From: GCA-003244245 sp035714625
GTDB lineage: Bacteria > Actinomycetota > Actinomycetes > Mycobacteriales > Pseudonocardiaceae
Assembly: GCA_035714625.1 (NCBI GenBank)
Contig: DASTLT010000084.1
Span: 1-5,122, forward strand
DNA: 5,122 nt
Reading direction: 5' to 3'
Under the pieces are notes generated by a model. That model was not told the DNA's origin. It saw nothing but the letters and a program-made list of their open reading frames with translations, and searched no databases. The stretch's first letter is position 1. The number at the start of each line of letters is the position of its first letter. Of this stretch, positions 1 to 4,562 are shown piece by piece. The position numbers were made by a program, and so were the translations under genes.

Positions 1-80
1 CTCGACGAGACCGACCCGTCATACCCATCTGACTTGAGTACAGCGAGAAGCTCGGCGCGATCCTGTTCAGAGAGTTTCAT
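1..80 (-). CDS. 5' part of an unidentified gene, cut by the left edge
   Basis: Only the first 26 codons are present, starting at the ATG at 80-78 and running off the window at position 1. The visible N-terminus (MKLSEQDRAELLAVLKSDGY...) is hydrophilic and probably helical, and shows no signal peptide. There is no good Shine-Dalgarno sequence ahead of the ATG. However, a near-consensus promoter ends 7 nt before it, so the mRNA probably begins at or next to the start codon and is translated leaderless, as is common in actinobacteria. The gene points away from the small-gene run that starts near 200, and the two share the 81-199 intergenic region. I do not recognise the family. The start is well supported by the promoter geometry; the function is unknown. 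Confidence 0.6.
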   Translation of the reverse strand, partial: MKLSEQDRAELLAVLKSDGYDGSVSS

Positions 81-87
81 GGAACAC

Positions 88-116
88 ATTATCCACATCC
101 GGCATAGGGATGTAAA
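88..116 (-). promoter_or_regulatory. Sigma-70-type promoter of the left-edge gene, probably leaderless
   Basis: On the minus strand TTTACA (116-111; 5 of 6 consensus) is followed after exactly 17 nt by GATAAT (93-88; 5 of 6 consensus). Seven bases then lead to the ATG at 80. With normal spacing the transcript would begin at about the A of the start codon. The boxes and spacing are seen directly; promoter activity and leaderless translation are inferred. Confidence 0.7.
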
Positions 117-140
117 GATCTACGTTTTATGAGACACTAG

Positions 141-146
141 TTGACA
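141..146 (+). promoter_or_regulatory. Candidate -35 element for the rightward small-gene run
   Basis: A perfect TTGACA lies about 55 nt before the first start codon of the rightward run (ATG at 200). No convincing -10 box sits 16-18 nt downstream; the best poor match is GTCACT at 166-171, with a 19-nt spacer. It faces away from the leftward promoter in the same short intergenic region. Weakly supported. Confidence 0.3.
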
Positions 147-199
147 GCACCCGTTGGGGGTGGCAGTCACTACGAGGTCTCCTGGAAGGGAGCTATGCA

Positions 200-439
200 A
201 TGGGCTTGTTGACGTATGGTCAAGTCAGCTCGTGGGCATCGCGTTGGCAGTCCCACCGTGGTCAGACTGCGTTGGCAGCGGTGGCTGAATACAGCGGAGT
301 CCTGTGGGTCTGCCTGAAGTGACGTCATCCGTGATGATGGAGGGAAATCCGGATCAGCAGCAGCCTCGCTTATGATCATGTCCGGTTGCTGGCCTTGGCC
401 CTGGCGCTGCCCGGCACCGGCGAGACGAGCATGAAATGA
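200..439 (+). pseudogene. Small unidentified gene readable only across two frame changes
   Basis: An ATG at 200 sits 7 nt behind a purine-rich ribosome site (AAGGGAG at 186-192). It opens a 40-codon frame (MGLLTYGQVSSWASRW... to ...GVLWVCLK) that stops at 320-322. Just before that stop the next frame becomes plausible (VTSSVMMEGNPDQQQPRL, stop 373-375). Then the third frame continues as AYDHVRLLALALALPGTGET and ends at TGA 437-439. Joined, the three pieces make about 80 residues of ordinary protein composition: an amphipathic N-terminal part, a Gln/Pro linker and a leucine-rich helix. Its final TGA overlaps the next ATG as ATGA (436-439), the same spacing used by the following genes, which supports 437-439 as the true end. 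I read it as one small gene with two indels. Alternatives are a genuine 40-aa gene at 200-322 or sequencing errors. Function is unknown. Confidence 0.5.
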
Positions 440-564
440 CTGGCGGTCGTGGCGTGATCAGCGAGTCGAACCGTACTGGTCAGGCACTTAACCTGTTCAC
501 TACTGGACGAGTGGTGAGCCCTTTTGGTTGCGGTCTTCACGGTGTCGGGGGTGACCTCCCATGA
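436..564 (+). CDS. Hypothetical 42-aa protein, uncertain
   Basis: The ATG at 436 overlaps the preceding stop as ATGA, and its TGA (562-564) overlaps the next ATG (561) in the same way, so position in the chain is the main argument for this gene. The product (MTGGRGVISESNRTGQALNL...) is Gly-rich and has no recognisable domain, membrane segment or signal peptide. Third-position GC is only about half, lower than in neighbouring genes. Other frames contain short protein-like stretches, so an internal frameshift cannot be excluded. Not recognised. Confidence 0.35.
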   Translation: MTGGRGVISESNRTGQALNLFTTGRVVSPFGCGLHGVGGDLP

Positions 565-767
565 CAACCCGCCGAACTCTCACCGTCCAGGCTCAGGGTC
601 CGGAGGCCCGCGCGACCTTCTATATAGAGGCGTGTCGGGGCAAGGTCTGGATCACGTCCTACGACTGCCCGCACGTCTGTGTAGCCATCCTGGAGACCTC
701 CCAGGATGACACTCTGGTTGACCTGATCAATCAGACCACCAAAGAAGCACGTGGGTACCGGCCATGA
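561..767 (+). CDS. Conserved-looking 68-aa hypothetical protein
   Basis: The ATG at 561 lies about 7 nt after a G-rich ribosome-binding stretch (GGGGGTG, 547-553), and the gene ends at TGA 765-767. It predicts a soluble protein of 68 residues: a likely beta-strand N-terminal half (TFYIEACRGKVWITSYDCPH) and a helical end (DDTLVDLINQTTKEA). Three cysteines (25, 36, 40) are present, the last two spaced C-x3-C; this is suggestive of a metal or redox role but not diagnostic. The gene overlaps its upstream and downstream neighbours by 4 bp each, so translational coupling in one transcript is likely. No signal peptide or transmembrane segment. I do not recognise a named family. Confidence 0.75.
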   Translation: MTTRRTLTVQAQGPEARATFYIEACRGKVWITSYDCPHVCVAILETSQDDTLVDLINQTTKEARGYRP

Positions 768-1045
768 ATTACGGTGCCGCTGCTCCGGCCTACCAGCCTA
801 CTGCTTGGGTGTATCTCACCTCGGGGGACTGCACGATCCGCTGGCAGCGCGGCGATAAAGTCGCCTATATCTTTGAGGGCAAGCGGCTCGACAGCTACCC
901 GGATGTCTGTTTAAAGGCAGAGGTATTAGACACCATTTCCGTATCACCTAAAGGGTGGACTGATCTGCCACACGTTCGGCGTGTCGGTGAGGCTTGGGTT
1001 AAAACGAAGCGTCAGCGCTGCCAGGCGTGCGGTGTGTGCTCGTGA
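764..1045 (+). CDS. 93-aa hypothetical protein with a Cys-rich C-terminus
   Basis: It starts at an ATG that overlaps the previous stop (ATGA, 764-767) and ends at TGA 1043-1045, which overlaps a GTG start (GTGA, 1042-1045). There is no strong ribosome site of its own, so translation is probably coupled. The protein is soluble. A beta-rich centre (WVYLTSGDCTIRWQRGDKVAYIF, near residues 15-37) is followed by a helical part (VRRVGEAWVKTKRQ) and a basic tail with Cys at 86, 89 and 92 (C-x2-C-x2-C). Two more cysteines at 23 and 49 could join a metal site, but that is inference. Codon use is typical of this low-GC part of the window. Family not recognised. Confidence 0.75.
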   Translation: MNYGAAAPAYQPTAWVYLTSGDCTIRWQRGDKVAYIFEGKRLDSYPDVCLKAEVLDTISVSPKGWTDLPHVRRVGEAWVKTKRQRCQACGVCS

Positions 1046-1267
1046 ATGCTCCGCGCCTTACTGATGAGATCAGGATTGTCGCCACCAGACCGGCCATAAA
1101 CTACGCTGGCTTATTCGTAGTTCTACGCTTACACCTCTGCCCTTACCGCAGGTTATAGGCAACAGAATAAACATGCATGGACTAAAGAACCAGCTATGAA
1201 TCTCTGCTCGAACGGGGATGAACAGTACACCCGGCGGTTTCAAGGGGTGAGTGCACCACCGGCTTGA
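1042..1267 (+). pseudogene. Small gene remnant with a frameshift near 1100-1115
   Basis: A GTG start at 1042 overlaps the preceding stop (GTGA) and opens a 38-codon frame (VNAPRLTDEIRIVATRPAIN...) stopping at TAG 1156-1158. The last part of that frame (VVLRLHLCPYRRL) looks non-native. From about 1116 another frame reads as normal protein (AYTSALTAGYRQQNKHAWTK..., then MNLCSNGDEQYTRRFQ) and ends at TGA 1265-1267. I interpret this as one short gene, about 70-75 residues, broken by an indel. A competing view is that a third frame ends at 1197-1199, giving yet another ATGA junction with an ATG at 1196 and a 23-codon ORF. The end of the gene lies inside the left arm of the large inverted repeat. 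Function is unknown. Confidence 0.45.
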
Positions 1268-1381
1268 CCTGGGACCCTCGCGAGGGCTCACATCGGGCTG
1301 TTGCGGGCAGGCGAGAAGCCTACCCGATGCGCGGACCAGCTTACGAGCCCTCGCCCCAGGTCAAGCCGGTGGTGCACTCAC
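1247..1381. repeat. Large nested inverted repeat (27 + 10 bp arms)
   Basis: Positions 1247-1273 (beginning GTGAGTGCACCACCGG) are an exact 27-bp inverted copy of 1355-1381. A further 10 bp (GCGAGGGCTC at 1280-1289) match 1345-1354; the only interruption is a 6-nt insertion in the left arm (1274-1279). The 55-nt centre holds another exact inverted pair, CATCGGG (1291-1297) and CCCGATG (1323-1329), with a small AGGC/GCCT hairpin inside (1309-1312, 1318-1321). The whole could fold into a long cruciform or RNA hairpin. It overlaps the end of the preceding gene and the first codons of the following one. No T-tract follows, so it is not a canonical terminator. Role unknown. Confidence 0.85.
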
Positions 1382-1770
1382 TGTCTGACCTCAAGCCCTT
1401 CAATATTCGGGTGGCACTCATACTGTGGGTAGCAGAACCTGTGATCATGCATGTGGAGAACGAGCGTGGGCGGGTGGTGGTTGCTGGCAGACGCACTGAT
1501 GACAATACCCGGTGCGTCCTCGTGGTGATTCCAGAAGTGGGTGGTACGTGGGCGCTGTATCCACAGGGCTGGGGCAAGCTCGGTGTACGGCTGGCAAAAG
1601 CAGATTCAATCACCGTAGCTCAAGCTATTTCTGAACAGTGTGCGGCGAGTGATCCAGTGAATGATCCTGGGTTGTACGAGTGGATGGTGCTATGCAGAGC
1701 CGCAGGGGCGGGATTCCCAAGGTGGCCGGGGCATACATCGATCACAGGAGGCCGGTGCCAACACATTTGA
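1327..1770 (+). CDS. Hypothetical beta-rich protein, about 147 aa
   Basis: The frame is open from 1264 (TTG) to TGA 1768-1770. I prefer the ATG at 1327 because the upstream codons lie in the inverted repeat and because a GAGAAG stretch sits 8 nt before it; this ribosome site is only moderate. The core is convincing protein: IRVALILWVAEPVIMHVENE, then VVVAGRRTDDNTRCVLVVIPEVG, a Trp/Gly segment (TWALYPQGWGKLGV) and a helix near AKADSITVAQAISEQ. Alternating hydrophobic residues suggest a soluble beta-sheet fold rather than a membrane protein. The last 35 or so residues (after about 1655) have atypical composition, so the native C-terminus may have been shorter and lost by a frameshift. Third-position GC is moderate, like the rest of the island. 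Family not recognised. Confidence 0.65.
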   Translation: MRGPAYEPSPQVKPVVHSLSDLKPFNIRVALILWVAEPVIMHVENERGRVVVAGRRTDDNTRCVLVVIPEVGGTWALYPQGWGKLGVRLAKADSITVAQAISEQCAASDPVNDPGLYEWMVLCRAAGAGFPRWPGHTSITGGRCQHI

Positions 1771-1890
1771 CCCTGGTGTCGACCGCCTCATCTGACGCTC
1801 ACCACAGCGTTGGGGAGCGAGCAATCAACAGGCAACGACGTGGCAACTGCTGGCTGCGACCACGAGCCCGGAACGGCGACGCAGCCGTGA
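1767..1890 (+). other. Frame-scrambled stretch, possible coding remnant
   Basis: No single frame is convincing here. One frame after a TTG at 1767 or GTG at 1776 reads VSTASSDAHHSVGERAINRQ. Another, from about 1828, reads TWQLLAATTSPERRRS. A strong ribosome-type motif, AGGAGG, lies at 1746-1751, but no start is well placed behind it. This could be the decayed beginning of the gene whose end is at 2144. Confidence 0.25.
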
Positions 1891-2144
1891 TCTGCGAAGA
1901 CCGGGGAGCTGCTTGCCGAGTTGGCGCGGCTGAACGGTGATGCGGCGTCGTGCGCGCTGCGAATCCTGGACGAAGTGCCAGTGTCGCCGAGCAGCTCCGC
2001 TACACGCAACGGCTTATCGCCGCAGGGGAACGGCTCAAGCACCGGGCGGAGGGGCGGACAGGCACGATTATCGAGGGGGAGGTCATCGCCGACGAACCGA
2101 CCGCCCTTCCAGCACATACCGCGGAGCTTGACTGGGAATCATGA
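1891..2144 (+). pseudogene. Small helical protein gene with a frameshift near 1972-1985
   Basis: Two protein-like frames abut. The first, open after a TGA at 1888-1890, reads TGELLAELARLNGDAASCAL followed by RILDE. The second continues as VAEQLRYTQRLIAAGERLKH..., then GTIIEGEVIADEPTAL..., and ends in ELDWES with TGA 2142-2144. The second frame alone could start at GTG 1950 (64 aa), which is how a gene finder would probably call it. However, its first dozen residues look non-native while the upstream frame looks native, so one indel joining the two is the better reading. The product would be mostly alpha-helical, with an acidic tail. Its stop overlaps the next ATG (ATGA, 2141-2144), which suggests a shared transcript. 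Family not recognised. Confidence 0.5.
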
Positions 2145-2380
2145 GCGTCTGGGAGACACAACAGCGACTGTTCTTCGAGCTGCTCCAGAAGCTGGCCGAG
2201 TGGCTCAGTGACGATGAACCACGAGCGCCAGCGGCACTGGAAGAGCAGATGGCACGGCTCTTGGCAGTGGCCGTCATGTTGCTGCGACAGCACGAGGTCA
2301 ACAAGCGGGGGCAGTGTCAGTTCTGTGGCTGGACGAGATGGATGCGGCGATTGTGGCGCAGACGGCGACGATGCACTTAG
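2141..2380 (+). CDS. 79-aa protein with a C-x2-C motif and Arg-rich tail
   Basis: It starts at an ATG overlapping the previous stop by 4 bp and ends at TAG 2378-2380. Residues 1-50 are helical and Leu/Glu-rich (SVWETQQRLFFELLQKLAEW, then LEEQMARLLAVAVMLLRQHE). Residues 54-78 form a basic, aromatic segment with C59-x2-C62 and C78 (GQCQFCGWTRWMRRLWRRRR). The cysteines may form part of a small zinc site and the Arg/Trp tail could contact nucleic acid; both are inferences. I have the impression that proteins with a CxFCGWTRW-like segment occur among small genes of actinobacterial accessory regions, usually with a longer C-terminus, so this copy could be truncated at the island border. It converges tail-to-tail, with a 4-bp overlap, on the minus-strand gene ending at 2377. 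Confidence 0.7.
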   Translation: MSVWETQQRLFFELLQKLAEWLSDDEPRAPAALEEQMARLLAVAVMLLRQHEVNKRGQCQFCGWTRWMRRLWRRRRRCT

Positions 2381-2658
2381 TAATTGCGTGGCGTATCGCC
2401 GTGAGGCTCATGTTGTTCGCTTGCCTGCCTGCCGCGGCGTGCCGATGCGGGGCGCCAGGCGGCGAGCTGCTCGCGGGTGCGGCCGACCTGAGACGCCAAC
2501 CAGTTCGCGATCTCGTGCCGCGGCGTCGGCGAGCTGGGCGATGCTGCGCGGTTGCGGCCTGCCCTGCGGATCGAACCAGTAGTCACGATCCTCCAGCCGA
2601 CCAAGCAGCCAACCCCGTAGCGCGGCCTGCTCGCGCTTCTCCCCGTTGTCCCGGGCAT
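2377..2658 (-). pseudogene. Partner gene downstream of the dehydratase, with two apparent frame switches
   Basis: An ATG at 2658-2656 shares one base with the dehydratase stop (TGATG), and its frame stays open for 93 codons to TAA 2377-2379. In the middle (about 2525-2640), however, that frame reads as Arg/Ser-rich junk, while the adjacent frame reads GEKREQAALRGWLLGRLEDR, then DYWFDPQGRPQPRSIAQLAD. Hand counting over 41 codons gives about 80% GC at positions 1 and 3 and 51% at position 2 in the adjacent frame, the expected coding pattern. In the ATG frame the low position falls on the first base. Past about 2520 the ATG frame becomes protein-like again (HEIANWLASQVGRTREQLAA). So the native protein probably uses both frames, meaning two compensating indels near 2640-2650 and 2515-2525, real or from sequencing. 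The last codons cross the island boundary and may not be native. Function is unknown. Confidence 0.5.
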
Positions 2659-3596
2659 CAGGTGAGGTCGGCGGGGTGGGTGTTGGCGCCGCAGAGCAGG
2701 ATCGCGATGCGCTCCGCGGCGGCGGGCCGATACACGCCGGAGGTGAGCGCGGCCAGCGCGGCGGCGGTGCCGTGCTCGACGACGAGGCGGTGGTGATCCC
2801 ACAGCAGCCGCCGGGCGGTGATGAGGTCCTCGTCGGTGACGAGCAGGCTGCGGACTCCGCTGCGCACCGCGACGTCGTAGGCGATCGATCCGACGCGGCG
2901 GGCGCCGAGGGAGTCGGCGGCGATGCCGGACACCTCGATGTCGACCGGGCCACCGGCGACCAGCGCGGCGTGCAGGGTGGGGCACGTCCGCGGCTCGGCC
3001 GCCACCACCGTCGCCTGACCCTCCAGCGCGGCCGCGACACCGGCCATCAGTCCACCGCCGCCCACCGCCAGGACCACGGTGTCCAGCTCAGCGACCTGTT
3101 CGGCCAGCTCCAGGGCGACGGTGCCCTGCCCGGCGCAGATCTGCGGCTGGTCGTAGGCATGGCAGAACAACGCGCCGGTGTCGGCGGCCCGCCGGGTCGC
3201 CGCGTCGTACGCCTCGGCGTACTCGCCACCGTGGCACACCACGGTGGCGCCGAGCCTGCGGAGTTTGTCGACCTTCACCGGCGGGGCGGTGGTCGGGACG
3301 TACACCTGCGCCGGCACCCCCAGGGTCGTGGCCGCGTACGCCACCGCCAGGCCGGCGTTGCCGCCGGACGCCGAGATCACCCCTTGCGCGGGCAACTGGC
3401 CGGCTTCGGCGGCCGACAGGATGCGGTTGAACGCGCCGCGGGCCTTGAACGAGCCGGTGTGCTGCATGAACTCCAGCTTCAGCACCACCGCACCGGCCGG
3501 TGCGAACGCGCCGGACTCGACCTCGGCGACGGGGGTGCGCCGGACATGGCCGGCGATGCGACGGGCGGCGACCTCGACGTTGTTGCGCGTGATCAC
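2658..3596 (-). CDS. PLP-dependent threonine/serine dehydratase-like enzyme
   Basis: This is a fold-type II pyridoxal-phosphate enzyme of 312 aa. Residue 51 of TGSFKARGAFN is the expected Schiff-base lysine. SGGNAG (77-82) matches the Ser-Gly-Asn substrate/cofactor loop. GGGG (179-182) is the phosphate-binding glycine loop, and C302 in LLCGANT occupies the position that contacts the pyridine nitrogen. Enzymes of this group deaminate threonine or serine to the 2-oxo acid in the cytoplasm. The length fits a catalytic domain alone, without the regulatory domain of biosynthetic IlvA. A related activity such as serine racemase, or dehydration of a non-standard hydroxy amino acid, cannot be excluded. 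I chose the GTG at 3596-3594 because GGGGAGGG lies about 9 nt upstream; a GTG at 3647 would add 17 atypical residues. The gene is divergent from the exported-protein gene (65-bp gap) and overlaps a small downstream gene by 1 nt. High GC3; intact. Confidence 0.92.
   Translation of the reverse strand: MITRNNVEVAARRIAGHVRRTPVAEVESGAFAPAGAVVLKLEFMQHTGSFKARGAFNRILSAAEAGQLPAQGVISASGGNAGLAVAYAATTLGVPAQVYVPTTAPPVKVDKLRRLGATVVCHGGEYAEAYDAATRRAADTGALFCHAYDQPQICAGQGTVALELAEQVAELDTVVLAVGGGGLMAGVAAALEGQATVVAAEPRTCPTLHAALVAGGPVDIEVSGIAADSLGARRVGSIAYDVAVRSGVRSLLVTDEDLITARRLLWDHHRLVVEHGTAAALAALTSGVYRPAAAERIAILLCGANTHPADLT
3224..3249. repeat. Perfect 11-bp hairpin inside the dehydratase gene
   Basis: CGCCACCGTGG (3224-3234), a 4-nt loop CACA, and the exact inverse (3239-3249). 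It falls on codons for residues near 116-124 of the dehydratase. It may simply reflect codon choice in GC-rich DNA; no T-tract is present. Confidence 0.6.
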
Positions 3597-3661
3597 TTCG
3601 GGCTGCCCTCCCCTCAGGGACCGGCGTGGGGTGTCGTCGAGACCCACGAGGACCAGGGGGG

Positions 3662-4312
3662 ATGCTGTCGGCCATGACTGACTCCTCCAGACCCCGGTGG
3701 CTCAGATTCGGCAAGTGGAGTGGTGCTGTCGCGGTGGCCGTGGCACTCGTGGTCGGCGCCGCCAACGTCGACGGTTTCCTCAGTTTCGTTGAACGCTTCA
3801 CCGGCTCCGCTGACACGATCGAGGGCCGCACCACCACCACTGCTGCTCCTCCCCCCTTGACGACGCTCATCAGCCAGCCACCCGTGCCGACATCGGTGGC
3901 TCAGCCGCCGGGGAGCCAGCCCAGTGACGGCATCGCCCCGACCACGCGAGCTACCCCGACCACGACCACCCCGCCACCAAGCCGGGCCGGCGCTCTGCTG
4001 ATCCAGATCCGGATGGGGTCCAGCGGCAAGATCGGGCCGTCCGAGTACCGGGCCGGGTCCACTCCAGGAGCGAATGTCGACGTCTCCGACGACACCGGCC
4101 AGTTAAGCGAAGACTGCTACCCGTCCTGGGTTCTCTCCCGCGACGGCGTGGAAGTGCGGAAGGCCCGCAATGGCCAGTGCACCTCCGGCGGTATCACGAT
4201 GTTCAACTTCGACGATTCACTCGATACCCCAGGCAACTATCGCCTCAGTGTCACGGTGGTCACCGATGCCGGACAGACCGGTAGCAGCTATGTGGACTTC
4301 CTGGTGACCTGA
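3662..4312 (+). CDS. Membrane-anchored or secreted protein with Pro/Thr-rich stalk
   Basis: This 216-aa protein has a positively charged N-terminus (RPRWLRFGKW), a hydrophobic segment at about residues 21-34 (GAVAVAVALVVGAA), then from about 55 to 107 a stalk rich in Thr, Pro, Ser and Ala, and a C-terminal domain of about 110 residues. The layout fits a type II membrane protein or an uncleaved export signal, with the domain outside the cell. The domain has two cysteines, in EDCYPSW and NGQCTSG, likely disulfide-bonded. It also has beta-strand-like stretches (YRLSVTVVTDAG, SSYVDFLVT) reminiscent of an Ig-like sandwich; this is inference, not a family match. The Thr/Pro stalk could be glycosylated. 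Start: ATG 3662 has GAGGA 9 nt upstream; ATG 3674 (212 aa) is nearly as good, with a G-run 12 nt before it. Divergent from the dehydratase. No named family recognised. Confidence 0.82.
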   Translation: MLSAMTDSSRPRWLRFGKWSGAVAVAVALVVGAANVDGFLSFVERFTGSADTIEGRTTTTAAPPPLTTLISQPPVPTSVAQPPGSQPSDGIAPTTRATPTTTTPPPSRAGALLIQIRMGSSGKIGPSEYRAGSTPGANVDVSDDTGQLSEDCYPSWVLSRDGVEVRKARNGQCTSGGITMFNFDDSLDTPGNYRLSVTVVTDAGQTGSSYVDFLVT

Positions 4313-4322
4313 TCACCCTGGA

Positions 4323-4562
4323 GTGATGGCGCAGTGGTGCGGGGCCACCAACCGCCCCGCTGACCGCTGCGGGACCGCCGGCAGCTACGCGACGGGAGAC
4401 ACCTACGACCTGGAGAGCTCACGGCTCCCCCTTGCCAGTCCTGGCACCGGCGAGTACCGGCGGACACCATGCCTCAACCTCATCAACAGGGATGGTGAAG
4501 GGAGCGGCATCAACTTCCCGGACGCTCTGGATCTCCCACCGGTTCCCGACCACCTAGCCTGA
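4323..4562 (+). CDS. Short hypothetical ORF, about 79 aa, coding status unresolved
   Basis: A GTG at 4323 (or ATG at 4326) opens a frame to TGA 4560-4562, 10 bp after the exported-protein gene. There is no usable ribosome site (GGAG only 0-2 nt away). Over the first 32 codons about 94% of third positions are G/C, a strong coding-like signal for this strand (QWCGATNRPADRCGTAGSYA...). From 4419 onward the plus and minus frames are statistically symmetrical, and a minus-strand gene appears to end at 4419, so the real plus-strand coding part may stop near there. It carries three cysteines and no membrane segment or signal peptide. It could be a displaced C-terminal fragment of a lost gene. Not recognised. 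Confidence 0.35.
   Translation: MMAQWCGATNRPADRCGTAGSYATGDTYDLESSRLPLASPGTGEYRRTPCLNLINRDGEGSGINFPDALDLPPVPDHLA

Noticed and set aside
320..327. TGACGTCA palindrome as a regulator site
   Set aside because: Single 8-bp palindrome inside a probable coding remnant; no supporting context.
170..379. Minus-strand 69-codon ORF
   Set aside because: Opposite the better supported small gene starting at 200, which has a ribosome site; this ORF has no start signal and an unremarkable composition.
2390..2400. GGCG-tat-CGCC hairpin between convergent genes
   Set aside because: Four-base stem with no T-run; expected by chance in GC-rich sequence.
2646..3677. Long plus-strand ORF (343 codons) opposite the dehydratase
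   Set aside because: Gly/Arg-rich shadow of the minus-strand gene, which has clear PLP-enzyme motifs; long antisense frames are expected in high-GC coding DNA.
3088..3870. Minus-strand 260-codon ORF across the dehydratase start and the exported-protein gene
   Set aside because: Arg/Pro/Gly-rich composition and overlap with two better genes; out-of-frame shadow.
4312..4327. Hairpin ATCAC-cctgga-GTGAT after the exported-protein stop, as terminator
   Set aside because: Only 5 bp, AT-containing, no T-tract; too weak to call.
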